From assembly GCA_949316235.1 (NCBI GenBank), contig OX438744.1, positions 37,878,778 to 37,942,777 on the forward strand: 64,000 bases of DNA. Direction: 5' to 3'. The first letter of the stretch is position 1. Each line of letters begins with the position of its first letter. The notes under the pieces were generated by a model, which was given only the letters and a program-made list of their open reading frames with translations, was not told where the DNA came from and did not search any database. Below, one piece after another: positions 36,301 through 39,190 of this stretch. Source of the DNA: Oegoconia quadripuncta (Eukaryota > Arthropoda > Insecta > Lepidoptera > Autostichidae). The position numbers and the translations under genes are program-made.

Positions 36301-39190
36301 TCGGGTCAAGGACCCTACCGAGTTCACCGGGCCAGAGAGCTACGTGCACTCTATGATTAAGGTAAAGAAACGTGTTAACATGGCCTATCTCCACTCACAT
36401 CTCTTGACGGTGTTGACGGCTGCATTAAAAATTTTAAAATCAAAGTTTATTAGGAACATCCTAATAAACTTTGATTTTAAGTTTTTTCGAAATACCTTTT
36501 AGTTGATTACGGGAAATATTTTTAATTTTTATGCATCAAACGTACAAAGGTATCCTATAAATTGGTCTTCTGAACCAAATTTAATTGAAAATGAAAAATG
36601 AAAATGAAAAAATATTTAATTTCACAACAACAGAACATGCAAGTACTAACAAATTTTCTATCTTAAAATAGACACTATAATATGTTAAACATGCCCTCTA
36701 TTGTTGTAATGGATACCTAGGAGTATTGCCTGTGATCCCCACACTAGGCGGACCTGTATCGTGAGGATCACCCACAAAAACTATTTTACAACAATATTAA
36801 CCTCCGTCTTAACCCATAAATAAACAATGTTTTGGGAAAAAGAAAAAGTTAATTAATACAGAATATGATATTCTCAAAGATTCAACTTGATGAAATTTTA
36901 GTTTGCAATCAGGTAACATACCATGATTAGTATAATAATTATAATAACAAATACTAGATTTATACAAATAATAAATAAAGAAAGCAAGAAATATACTATA
37001 ATAAAATATGGAATAAGCATTTATAGCAAATAAATCTACATATAATGTATAATGATAAATAGATAAATAATGAATAATAATAATTGTGCCTACATGACTA
37101 TTTTAAGCAAGTTTTCAGTTTGGTCGTAGCTGAGAGTCATCAACCACTCATTAATTAGAATTTTAGCTTGACGACAAGAAGCACTTTTTATATCACAAGC
37201 CGTAACTATTGTGTTGTATAAATATTTATCGATAAAGGGACTGAATCTTTGAGCAAAGGCTGTTCGCACCGAATTTAATGGGACTTTAAAGGTACGCTTT
37301 AGTAACATGTCTTTATATAACTCACAGTTGAGGGTGTCTTTGTGTGTACATAGTGCCATTTTGGATATATACAGCTGCCGGACTGTTAGAACCAGGCTTT
37401 CTCTATATACGTTGGCAGTAGGGTACCTGTACGGCCTTTTGAGCATGACTTTCAATGCAGAGCGTTGGGCTCTCTCAATTTTAATCATATGTGACTTTGC
37501 AGCTCCTCCCCAACATTCAATACAATATGTCAAAACAGACTGGCAGAGAGCATAGTAAACGAATTTCAGAGTCTCTTTGTTTGCTACGTCACGAAGTCGT
37601 CCAATCACATTTACAACTTTTCGCACTCGGCTTGACAAGTAATCAATATGATTACTGAAATTTAGATTGTGGTCGAGAATGACACCTAAATATTTGATAA
37701 CTTCTGTTTTTATTATCTTTTCACAGTGGCAATTAAGAGTAGAGTAGATAAACAATGTATACATTTGAGTACTAATGTGTATCAGTCTCCAAAAACGAAT
37801 TATCAACATTGATTTGACGTGGATAACGATGTTGGCTATGCTATTACTTAAGTATATATGTTGTACTGTCAGTAGTTTATATATATAGTATAGTTGTTTG
37901 TTTTCCTAAATAAACGAGAAAAAAGAATTGCACATGGGATGCAATAAGATTCATTTAAAACTTTTCTAGTTTCGGTGCATATTGTTTTGTGAATTAACAA
38001 ACGTAGCCGCCGTCCGTTCCGTGCACTGCCTACTTACGCTTTAATCGAAGTTCTCGTCGCAGTCCAACAACCTAGACTGGTTCCCGCGGCTCCGCGCGCT
38101 GTCGCTGGTGGGCGGCGGCGAGGGCGAGGGCGGGGAGCTGGAGCTGCGCGCGCTGCAGGCGCAGCTGGACCGCGCCCAGCGGGCCGTGCATACCCTCACG
38201 GACCTGCTCACCGACCTGCGGGACCAGGTCAGTCACACCCACCTCACATGGGGCTTTTGGCGGGATCTCGGCGAGTGAAGTTGCATTTTTCTTTATAATT
38301 CTTATAATTTGTACATTCTAACTTTTGAAGCTTAATAGTGGCAGAATATTGTGCAGCAAATGTTAGTGATGGTGTACAGGTGAAAGGAAGTGTAAATTAA
38401 AGTGCGTAACGGAGCTTTCGGGTTCCCACAAGAAGCCACTGTAAAGCATTCTGCCGCTGACTCTGTATACGCCAAGTATACGACGAATTACTTGTTTTGA
38501 CTGAGACTGACTTATAAACTGAAGAAATAAGAGAAATAAAATTTTTCATTCGAAACTGGCAGTAGTTGACTGGTTGTCATCCTCAAAAATAAGAAGAAGA
38601 AGACCTCACATGTGGTTTTTTTTTATGTACAACGGGTTAGCACTTGACCTCAATCACAACTGATGTTAAGTGAAGATGAGGCCGAAGGTGGTAGTGTACT
38701 GACCCGGAAACCCCATCTTATTTAGGGGACTGGCTATCTTATCTCTGACAATGCTATTAACATTGCTGTTTGGCGGCAGATTTAGATAAGATGGTGGTAG
38801 CAGCAGTAGACATTTAATATGCCCTACCACCAACCAAACCGAGTACTAAATATGTACCCCGCTGGGGATCGAACCCGCGACCTCGGAATCGTAAACCCAA
38901 TGTTATTTACATTGAGCCACGGAGGCGGTGGTCTCAAAAATAAGACACGAGAAATATTTTATACTATCAAATACGCTTTATTCCGTCTGAATTGAATGGC
39001 TTATTTACCCTTCTGCCTACGACTTACTACGGCCTCAATCTCATTCTGAAAGTGGAGAATAGAAGCATCAAATCACAGTCTATTTTTCTTCCCCCAGATG
39101 ACCGAGCAGAGGAAACAGAAGCAGCGAATCGGCTTATTGAATTCAACCTCGGCGTACCTCCAGAATTTGCAAATGAACCTACCACCGTAA
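5904..39190 (+). CDS. Itpr: Inositol 1,4,5-trisphosphate receptor, 3' half (19 exons, C-terminal ~969 residues)
   Basis: The product is a tetrameric Ca2+-release channel of the endoplasmic reticulum, opened by IP3 and Ca2+. Nineteen exons with GT-AG borders total 2,912 coding bases and join in one frame to a TAA at 39188-39190. In order they encode the end of the ARM/regulatory region ([14 protein letters not shown]), the RIH-associated domain ([19 protein letters not shown]), the coupling segment ([20 protein letters not shown]), S1-S6, the filter GGGIGD, the S6 gate segment [12 protein letters not shown], a Cys/His linker (TCFICG with HIQSEH) and a C-terminal coiled coil. The family is about 2,700-2,800 residues, so roughly the first 1,800 are encoded upstream of the window. 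The first exon begins mid-codon. Introns carry most of the window's transposons. Ryanodine receptors share the fold, but the segment order and sequences match IP3 receptors throughout. The main oddity is the splice-donor repeat array after exon 20118-20290. Confidence 0.97.
6070..6145 (-). mobile_element. SINE B fragment, decayed
   Basis: Short match to the SINE-B body (GATCGAAGGTGGAAAGC, TGGGGGACTGCTATCTTATC), starting just 26 bases after an Itpr exon. Confidence 0.55.
6422..6625 (+). mobile_element. SINE C, head truncated
   Basis: Starts near the B box (GGGTTCGAATCCCGCTTGGGG) and runs through ATGTGTACCCGAGCTATGG to the tail GGAGCTAGATAG. Confidence 0.7.
6866..7830 (-). mobile_element. LINE 3' tail family F, copy 1 (interrupted)
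   Basis: GCGTTTATTTGACACACTGGACGACACATTA, then, after the 540-bp MITE, the sequence resumes at 7455 and matches 9998-10310 (including GGTGTCGTAAAGTGGTGCC). Orientation is inferred from the TTTATT-type end being on the left. Confidence 0.6.
6916..7454. mobile_element. MITE with 32-bp perfect inverted termini, inserted in a LINE tail
   Basis: CTATTTCCAT...ATGGAAATAG termini are perfect for 32 bases, with TA (or TATA) duplicated on each side. It interrupts a repeat whose uninterrupted copy lies at 9957-10310, so the insertion point is directly visible. Confidence 0.85.
7844..8248 (+). mobile_element. Repeat A retroposon, copy 1
   Basis: About 395-bp unit starting GGCTTTTTGGCGGGAACTC and ending in ATAAGAAGAAGAAG. 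Flanked by AACACAGGTA on both sides; the same 10-base word also follows copy 2, so copies 1 and 2 are tandem with three target copies. Confidence 0.8.
8259..8644 (+). mobile_element. Repeat A retroposon, copy 2 (tandem)
   Basis: Nearly identical to copy 1 apart from small deletions (for example AGTGAAGTAG region and a 12-base GTGACTT repeat). It is followed by AACACAGGTA, the shared flank. Confidence 0.8.
8742..8990 (+). mobile_element. Chimeric SINE: C head and body with SINE-B tail between A and B boxes
   Basis: The A-box part (TTGGTGTAGTGGTTAG) is SINE C. From about 8774 to 8843 the sequence is the SINE-B poly-T and tail in the minus sense (ACTTGACCTCAATCACATCT), then the SINE-C B box (CGCGGGTTCGAATCCCG) and body resume. 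Confidence 0.75.
9108..9199 (+). CDS. Itpr: Itpr exon: IALLEGGN segment
   Basis: It completes a split Gly codon and encodes [16 protein letters not shown] followed by [14 protein letters not shown], ending in phase 0 at GTTAGT. The IALLEGGN-x(2)-IQHS stretch is close to invariant in animal IP3 receptors. It is preceded by a 3-kb intron full of SINE and MITE insertions. Confidence 0.96.
9540..9669 (+). CDS. Itpr: Itpr exon: VFYDKM segment and variable linker
   Basis: It starts in phase 0 after CAG with [15 protein letters not shown], then a low-complexity Ser/Thr/Ala/Lys linker ([15 protein letters not shown]). The donor GTATTA at 9670 is weaker than the others in this gene, but only this border keeps the frame (phase 1) into the exon at 11184. 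This linker is variable and often alternatively spliced in the family. Confidence 0.92.
9957..10310 (-). mobile_element. LINE 3' tail family F, copy 2
   Basis: Uninterrupted relative of 6866-7830, about 90% similar. No coding sequence is retained. It lies in the Itpr intron before 11184. Confidence 0.6.
10500..10800 (+). pseudogene. LINE RNase H / C-terminal fragment
   Basis: An open frame reads [20 protein letters not shown] then [20 protein letters not shown]: the Cys-Cys-His-Cys type end of a non-LTR retrotransposon ORF2. It is a truncated relic. Confidence 0.7.
11184..11306 (+). CDS. Itpr: Itpr exon: acidic linker [11 protein letters not shown]
   Basis: It follows TAG at 11181-11183 and reads [20 protein letters not shown] and then [21 protein letters not shown]. 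It has an acidic, poorly conserved linker character in a position that is also variable in vertebrate IP3 receptors. It ends in phase 1 at GTGAGT. Confidence 0.9.
11736..11863 (+). CDS. Itpr: Itpr exon: [13 protein letters not shown] segment
   Basis: It encodes [20 protein letters not shown] followed by [20 protein letters not shown] and DLQ, ending in phase 0 at [19 protein letters not shown] is an IP3-receptor signature just before the RIH-associated domain. Confidence 0.96.
11880..12345 (+). mobile_element. LINE J 3' end, interrupted
   Basis: It keeps the ORF end ([13 protein letters not shown]) and a 3' UTR (CAGGCTATTTCACAATTAAT; AGAGCAACCCTTCGAG). A second LINE tail (12088-12187) is inserted in it. 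Confidence 0.65.
12088..12187 (+). mobile_element. LINE K 3' tail, nested
   Basis: 5'-truncated copy ending TTTTTAATAAAAAAAA, the reverse complement of the left end of 12896-13640. Confidence 0.75.
12405..12620 (+). repeat. Interspersed repeat H, copy
   Basis: TTTTTACCCGACTACC...AAAGGAGGGTAAT and GCCTACTTAAATAGTTATCA; relatives at 1415-1620 and, more diverged, 46500-46680. Confidence 0.55.
12896..13640 (-). pseudogene. LINE K, 5'-truncated, reverse transcriptase C-terminus
   Basis: Minus-strand frames encode [60 protein letters not shown] and [20 protein letters not shown], with one frame break. This is the C-terminal part of a non-LTR (jockey/CR1-like) ORF2, with its poly-A tail as poly-T at 12896-12920. 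It ends about 55 bases before an Itpr exon. Confidence 0.85.
13697..13877 (+). CDS. Itpr: Itpr exon: RIH-associated domain, first half
   Basis: It encodes [20 protein letters not shown], then [20 protein letters not shown] and [13 protein letters not shown]. This is the highly conserved start of the RIH-associated domain shared by IP3 and ryanodine receptors, with the IP3-receptor version of the motif. It ends in phase 1 at GTATGT. A LINE copy ends only about 50 bases upstream of the acceptor. Confidence 0.97.
13878..14954. other. Itpr intron, no recognisable element
   Basis: Only a GC-rich patch (14020-14100, many CGCG words) stands out; no ORF or repeat recognised. Confidence 0.5.
14955..15184 (+). 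CDS. Itpr: Itpr exon: RIH-associated domain, second half
   Basis: It encodes [20 protein letters not shown], then [12 protein letters not shown] and [18 protein letters not shown], ending with [10 protein letters not shown] in phase 0 at GTAAGT. It is near-identical in character to family members over its whole length. Confidence 0.97.
15481..15663 (-). pseudogene. LINE K, short 5'-truncated copy
   Basis: Poly-T end, then [20 protein letters not shown] and [14 protein letters not shown]. Close to 12896-13110. Confidence 0.8.
15698..15820. mobile_element. Small MITE next to a truncated LINE
   Basis: Inverted arms GATTCGGATGTACACCA / TGGTGTACATCCGAATC. A single arm also occurs at 59844-59862. 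Confidence 0.75.
15994..16092 (+). CDS. Itpr: Itpr exon: variable acidic insert
   Basis: Thirty-three residues, in frame at both ends: [20 protein letters not shown] then [13 protein letters not shown]. The acidic Ser/Asp-rich composition matches the variable segment between the RIH-associated and coupling regions. Both borders are phase 0, so the exon could be skipped without a frameshift. Confidence 0.9.
16418..16973. mobile_element. MITE with ATGACGACTGCTCCGCT termini
   Basis: 556 bp with about 25-bp inverted ends (ATGACGACTGCTCCGCTAAA and its complement) between T-rich flanks; interior non-coding. Confidence 0.75.
17770..17905 (-). mobile_element. SINE B fragment, decayed
   Basis: It retains the CCGGAACCCCAAGGTTATTTG, GAGCTATCTTATCTC and TTGTTTGGCGGCAG words of the family, with no tRNA head. 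Confidence 0.5.
18036..18173 (+). CDS. Itpr: Itpr exon: [16 protein letters not shown] segment
   Basis: Forty-six residues, phase 0 at both ends: [20 protein letters not shown] through [10 protein letters not shown]. This is the conserved entry into the coupling domain that links the cytosolic solenoid to the channel. Confidence 0.96.
18247..18340. repeat. (AT)n microsatellite followed by a perfect 15-bp palindrome
   Basis: About 62 bases of AT repeat, then ACTAACGCATATATA / TATATATGCGTTAGT (18309-18340) around TT. Ends 75 bases before an Itpr acceptor. Confidence 0.9.
18416..18608 (+). CDS. Itpr: Itpr exon: coupling domain up to S1
   Basis: It encodes [20 protein letters not shown], then [15 protein letters not shown] and MKWQKKLRG, ending in phase 1 at GTAAGT. 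The DQGSK and WQKKLR motifs immediately precede S1 in IP3 receptors. The upstream intron carries an (AT)n tract and a perfect palindrome close to the acceptor. Confidence 0.96.
18730..19080 (+). mobile_element. LINE J 3' end
   Basis: Frame reads [17 protein letters not shown], then with a break KVSHSFKG and [15 protein letters not shown], and the tail CAGGCTATTTCACAATTAAT. Lies between Itpr exons at 18608 and 19096. Confidence 0.7.
19096..19218 (+). CDS. Itpr: Itpr exon: transmembrane segment S1
   Basis: It encodes [20 protein letters not shown] then [20 protein letters not shown], the first hydrophobic transmembrane helix of the channel. It ends in phase 1 at GTAAGT. Confidence 0.96.
19219..20117. 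other. Itpr intron, mostly unremarkable
   Basis: A short direct duplication (TTTACATTATAAAAGCGAA at about 19779-19816) and a Helitron-like phrase nearby (19835-19950); no gene. Confidence 0.45.
20118..20290 (+). CDS. Itpr: Itpr exon: S2 and start of S3, with amplified 3' end
   Basis: It encodes [20 protein letters not shown] then [20 protein letters not shown] and [19 protein letters not shown]2, the S2-S3 linker and the start of S3. Phase 0 donor GTGAGT follows at 20291. The last 51 bases of the exon plus 18 bases of intron are repeated in tandem downstream, so ten further identical donors exist (see the repeat entry). The first donor restores the canonical S3 when joined to 21346, so it is called as the exon end. 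Confidence 0.93.
20240..20998 (+). repeat. 11-copy perfect 69-bp tandem repeat spanning an Itpr splice donor
   Basis: Eleven units of 69 bp appear identical on inspection. Each contains the last 51 coding bases of the Itpr S3-start exon and 18 intronic bases, including CTTACC|GTGAGT. Donors fall at 20291, 20360, 20429 and every 69 bases to 20981. The period is 23 codons and there is no stop, so each added unit would insert 23 residues (starting VSISGPIY, ending LWCLGMLT) in frame. The 8-base word CATCTACA occurs in the exon (from 20239) and again just after the last unit, and probably seeded the first duplication. Confidence 0.98.
21346..21510 (+). CDS. Itpr: Itpr exon: rest of S3 and S4
   Basis: Fifty-five residues, phase 0 at both ends: [20 protein letters not shown] then [20 protein letters not shown] and FFFSVL. 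Together with the preceding exon this completes S3 and provides S4. The donor is GTAAGT; the following intron is 10.6 kb and carries the Gypsy element. Confidence 0.96.
22181..22405 (-). mobile_element. SINE C, full length
   Basis: Minus-strand tRNA-like head (reverse of TTGGTGTAGTGGTTAG and GGTTCGAATCCC) with the typical tail GACAGCGTCATCTAGTTCCAC; a small duplication of TTATTATAAATGAAAAC lies inside. Confidence 0.8.
22559..23054. mobile_element. MITE with GGTCTAACAAAATTAACCCG termini
   Basis: About 496 bp; inverted ends of about 28 bp with one mismatch. The interior has a GC-rich segment with its own GAAGACGCC / GGCGTCTTC inverted pair. Confidence 0.8.
23135..23460 (-). mobile_element. SINE B, full length
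   Basis: On the minus strand it begins with a tRNA-like head (A box TGGCTCAATG-like, B box GGTTCGATCCC) and ends in poly-A. Ends 71 bases before the Gypsy 5' LTR. Confidence 0.85.
23532..23711 (+). repeat. 5' LTR of Gypsy element
   Basis: It begins TGTAGGGTTTTCC and ends TTATTATA, so it lacks the usual terminal CA. It is direct-repeated at 31627-31806. At 180 bp it is short for a Gypsy LTR. It is preceded by GTAT. Confidence 0.93.
23714..23727 (+). other. Candidate primer-binding site (tRNA-Leu-like)
   Basis: TCAGAAGTGGGATT starts two bases after the LTR and resembles the complement of a tRNA-Leu 3' stem (from memory of tRNA-Leu sequences ending TCCCACTTCTGA). It lacks the leading TGG expected for the CCA end, so the assignment is tentative. 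Confidence 0.4.
23728..24586 (+). other. Gypsy leader, non-coding
   Basis: About 860 bases between the primer site and the gag start. It contains a GC-rich block (23813-23960), a Gly/Arg-like repetitive stretch and an A-rich run near 24200, with no supported gene. It may hold the packaging signal and promoter elements. Confidence 0.5.
24587..25996 (+). CDS. Gypsy Gag and start of protease, with SR-rich N-terminus
   Basis: 469 residues. Residues about 1-150 are an Arg/Ser-rich domain with many RS dipeptides, unusual for Gag. A capsid-like region follows (about 165-345, with [20 protein letters not shown]), then two CCHC knuckles ([14 protein letters not shown] and [14 protein letters not shown]). 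The start of an aspartic protease comes last, where the active-site triad reads DFG instead of DSG or DTG. The stop TAG at 25994-25996 is the first three bases of the inserted DNA transposon. The reading frame resumes in pol beyond it, so gag and pol were one continuous frame before the insertion. Confidence 0.93.
   Translation: MADAGGSGSGSGQRRLRTPDRSITRQGRDSHRSRTRSRSARRGHERSLSLRGKELELERGRERLRALEWEVCQDRKKIAPSRRNHSRGLNESSSRSRSRSRRRSNSVDKRHRGRSRGVTSGANRKGGREYHEHRGTSSRREDDAPRTKRSRTPSFSAKDVLNIVNSIKTGLVSQPSSGGTLVAKNIDHKNILPNFDPSTKNQRIDIWLRKVNECATVYGWDDKTIIHFAMQKLQGLAKVWYEGLNTILYTWPEWQQKLMTAFPCEHNYGQILEDMLKRKSRFGEPIEIYYYEKLALLNQCDITGKRAVDCIIHGISDRTMKSSALALRCTQSEHLLQFLISNKEGQQSDRFYGRNKGGSDSNFNTQNSSKGYQSKPSQLPGSVYCFNCKERGHPYLQCPKPLIRCTKCNKIGHKVENCRRPENLGKDEPSKTMCITDCSTNSKYIKEVRINNNNVPVEAFIDFGSEVTL
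25994..27453 (+). mobile_element. Tc1/mariner-superfamily transposon nested in the Gypsy element
   Basis: 1,460 bp with 38-bp perfect terminal inverted repeats beginning TAGTAGACGC, flanked by a TA target duplication (25992-25993 and 27454-27455). It carries a DDE transposase with a wide spacing between the second Asp and the Glu. The perfect termini and intact surrounding frame indicate a recent insertion, younger than the Gypsy copy. Confidence 0.95.
26335..27180 (+). CDS. DDE transposase (wide-spaced DD~81E), N-terminally incomplete
   Basis: 281 residues, catalytic domain only. First Asp in [10 protein letters not shown] (about residue 23), second in VIDNASYHS (about 117), Glu in [13 protein letters not shown] (about 199). 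I count 81 residues between the second Asp and the Glu, far more than the 34-41 of classic mariner/Tc1; this resembles the DD82E type reported in IS630-Tc1-mariner elements. The C-terminus is acidic ([12 protein letters not shown]). The N-terminal helix-turn-helix domain is missing: an ATG at 26241 opens a 45-codon frame offset from this one, suggesting an internal deletion, so the copy is probably non-autonomous. Confidence 0.88.
   Translation: MDFLRKLDMLRKTNDQRPRFYLDETWVNQNHSRKRMWLGNNDEGGFKNQPVGKGQRLIVCHAGSGKTGFVPEAKLIFKAVKSKDADYHTEMDGNTYTEWFSDLLNVLEEPSVIVIDNASYHSMQLERIPTSSTKKSDIQEWLTKKNISFLNTDIKEELLRKVKASNPKKIYALDQLANERGHEVIRLPPYHCQYNPIELIWAQVKGEVAANNHTFKIADVEILLHKAIDNVTQEDWAKCVKHAEELQDKDLQKAILRDEAPPLIINLQEDDTDDEDSDEDE
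27456..30887 (+). CDS. Gypsy Pol: protease remainder, reverse transcriptase, RNase H, integrase
   Basis: Open from 27456; the first ATG is at 27513, but the natural frame enters from gag. Domains counted from that ATG: end of protease (1-50), reverse transcriptase with [15 protein letters not shown] and YMDD (residue about 399), RNase H with HTDASKDG (about 546), integrase zinc motif H-H-C-C (about 758-800), integrase core with MDHLGPF, SDRGSCF and NGQVERYN (D,D-35-E), then a GPF/Y-like C-terminal module ([11 protein letters not shown]) and an acidic tail. All catalytic motifs look intact. It would be expressed as a Gag-Pol polyprotein, but the DNA transposon separates it from gag here. Confidence 0.95.
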   Translation, partial: VKQSLVTNLGLTYDQVPSNMKGFGNDTVQSLGTLLLDIAVDEVDARVVCRVVNDNLLDKPILIGQSYTEQPHIIVYKDSQKLQFRKICTEIPAPEPDVDDHRLGEVRLTTDVVLYGPASIRACMDTAFSGCIMLNNNIVGKPNQEFVMSGGVYHVQGGRLDISVLPCTHPCRLQKNSIISRGEKVEFIKRIIMQSPGITESTETVSNNDRGIKEEEIRIGESISKDDRQRLIGILKAYAHCFASNMKGLGCTDMTEMTIELNSQRPVVYRPYRLSHHERDKVQSMVGEMMDAGIVRESVSEYASPIILVRKKDGSSRMCIDYRMLNSVTVKERYPMPVIDDEIARLSGQACFITLDLASGYYQVPISERCKYLTAFVTPDGLYEFNRMPFGLANAPAVFQRMINKVLGSARFTKATAYMDDVLIFGKDPAECMNRLVDVMTLLEQANLTLNLAKCDFLRDDIDYLGYEISVAGVRPGNKKIQCVSNFPRPENVHGVRQFLGLASYFRKFIANFARIASPLTQLLKKDAIWGWTQRQEDAFQVLKAKLVERPILAIYDRDAETELHTDASKDGVGGMLLQRCKRDGTFKPVAYCSRRTSPEERYYHSYELETLAVIRALEKFRVYLLGKEFKVVTDCSALRSTFMKRDLIPRIARWWLLLQEFNCTIEYRPGVKMAHVDALSRNPASDDGGTGCLDQCPQVMMISKEDWLQTLQLGDSELGRIRQILEHDVDSKELQYVRDNYVVRDNNLFRSINGDREQVRWVVPKGARWQICRMNHDEIGHLGLEKTLERIKKNYWFSKMSRFVKKYVAACIDCAYAKKTANSNEGLLHPISKVEIPFHTLHMDHLGPFVKSKRGNSYLLVVVDAFTKFIFIKPVRNTNTKNVIRILDDIFYTFRVPDRLISDRGSCFTSNMFKRYCYDKGIKHILNAVASPKSNGQVERYNRTILSSLTAQNLRHDEKDWDNQLGKIQWGLNNTIQKTTGRRPAEVMFGTVMNSEINPSLNEIADETREDVDVSTIRSEVKEKIDAEQIKQKQRYDQNKRPAQVYSEGDLVKITKVAYKNDGKSKKLLPSYIGPFRVDKVLGQDRYKIASIPGFTGRVNKRTTTVAADRMLPWVHIAALQLNDDESDASKCSDNEDDKNNE
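30948..31183 (+). other. Array of five stem-loops sharing one loop motif (Gypsy 3' non-coding region)
   Basis: Five hairpins in a row, between the pol stop and the 3' LTR, present the loop GAATTGAYTGGT closed by an A-T pair: 30948-30982, 30997-31028, 31049-31087, 31091-31127 and 31143-31183. The stems differ in sequence but pair within each hairpin (for example TATAACTTT with AAAGTTATA in the fifth, TATCAGG with CCTGATA in the fourth), mostly with a single bulge. Conserved loop with compensating stems points to a selected RNA (or cruciform) structure. Confidence 0.8.
31583..31617 (+). other. Strong hairpin just upstream of the 3' LTR
   Basis: ACGTGTATG (31589-31597) pairs with CATACACGT (31602-31610) around a 4-base loop, and an outer CCTGGC/GTCAGG extends the stem to about 15 bp with one bulge. 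It lies 10 bases before the LTR, where a polypurine tract would be expected; no clear tract is visible. Confidence 0.65.
31627..31806 (+). repeat. 3' LTR of Gypsy element
   Basis: No difference from the 5' LTR was seen over 180 bases. It is followed by target duplication GTAT. A second TGTAGGGTT word occurs 57 bases upstream of its start. Confidence 0.93.
31820..32034 (+). mobile_element. Helitron-like non-autonomous element
   Basis: Starts TCTAACTAATATAAATGCG and ends CTAG; contains AAGTTTGGATGTTTG and TGCGAAGCGATGGCG. It sits directly between the Gypsy element and the next Itpr exon. Confidence 0.65.
32158..32335 (+). CDS. Itpr: Itpr exon: S4-S5 linker and S5
   Basis: It encodes [20 protein letters not shown] then [20 protein letters not shown] and [12 protein letters not shown], the S4-S5 linker and outer pore helix S5. 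This is one of the best conserved blocks of the family. It ends in phase 1 at GTGAGT. Confidence 0.98.
32735..32967 (+). CDS. Itpr: Itpr exon: luminal loop, pore helix and selectivity filter
   Basis: It encodes a variable luminal loop ([20 protein letters not shown]), then [20 protein letters not shown] and [19 protein letters not shown] is the ion selectivity filter (Ile in place of Val is the usual insect form). The 3' half is very GC-rich compared with flanking DNA. It ends in phase 0 at GTCAGT. Confidence 0.98.
33131..33318 (+). mobile_element. SINE B, truncated
   Basis: Plus-strand body and tail without the tRNA head, from GTCCGCCTGGCTAGC to AACACGTTGTG. Confidence 0.75.
34237..34402 (+). 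CDS. Itpr: Itpr exon: S6 gate helix and first half of Cys/His linker
   Basis: It encodes [20 protein letters not shown] then [20 protein letters not shown] and [10 protein letters not shown]6 lines the pore and forms the cytosolic gate; the CxxC pair is half of the C-terminal zinc-binding linker. It ends in phase 1 at GTGAGT. Confidence 0.98.
34858..36029. mobile_element. Fold-back element with ~170-bp inverted termini, no transposase
   Basis: The left arm (34858-about 35057) and right arm (about 35840-36029) are inverted copies with scattered differences: both hold the words GGCATAGGTTT, TGTACA and AAATGTCGTAAAT in opposite orientations. The roughly 780-bp centre has no coding sequence. It fills most of the Itpr intron between 34402 and 36201. 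Confidence 0.8.
36201..36361 (+). CDS. Itpr: Itpr exon: second half of Cys/His linker
   Basis: It encodes [20 protein letters not shown] then [20 protein letters not shown] and [11 protein letters not shown]. The H-x4-H pair (HIQSEH) completes the zinc site with the preceding CFIC. It ends in phase 0 at GTAAAG; a perfect 22-bp hairpin lies about 70 bases into the intron. Confidence 0.97.
36434..36480. repeat. Perfect 22-bp hairpin, 3-base loop
   Basis: TTAAAATCAAAGTTTATTAG GA (36434-36455) is the exact complement of 36459-36480, with loop ACA. It lies 72 bases into the intron after an Itpr exon. Confidence 0.95.
36590..37812 (-). pseudogene. LINE reverse-transcriptase C-terminal fragment
   Basis: Minus-strand ORF 37090-37809 (239 residues) has [40 protein letters not shown] and [20 protein letters not shown], the C-terminal region of a non-LTR ORF2. 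A 3' UTR follows to about 36590. It is 5'-truncated and lies in the Itpr intron before 38063; the frame is still open, so the copy is fairly young. Confidence 0.85.
38063..38227 (+). CDS. Itpr: Itpr exon: C-terminal tail and coiled coil
   Basis: It encodes [20 protein letters not shown] then a Leu-rich heptad-like stretch ([29 protein letters not shown]), the C-terminal helical bundle of the tetramer. It is extremely GC-rich. A retroposon has inserted only 23 bases beyond its donor. Confidence 0.95.
38251..38602 (+). mobile_element. Repeat A retroposon, copy 3, 23 bases after an Itpr splice donor
   Basis: Flanked by ACCTCACATG (38241-38250 and 38603-38612), a 10-bp target duplication. It has an internal deletion of about 40 bases. 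A SINE-B copy follows directly. Confidence 0.88.
38615..38930 (-). mobile_element. SINE B, full length
   Basis: Poly-T at left and tRNA-like head at right (GGGATCGAACCCGCGACC is the reverse B box). It abuts repeat A copy 3, upstream of the terminal Itpr exon. Confidence 0.82.
39098..39190 (+). CDS. Itpr: Itpr terminal exon
   Basis: It encodes [20 protein letters not shown] then [10 protein letters not shown] and stop TAA. The [14 protein letters not shown] motif is the conserved extreme C-terminus of IP3 receptors. The acceptor is a strong polypyrimidine run ending CCCCCAG. Confidence 0.97.
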   Translation: MTEQRKQKQRIGLLNSTSAYLQNLQMNLPP

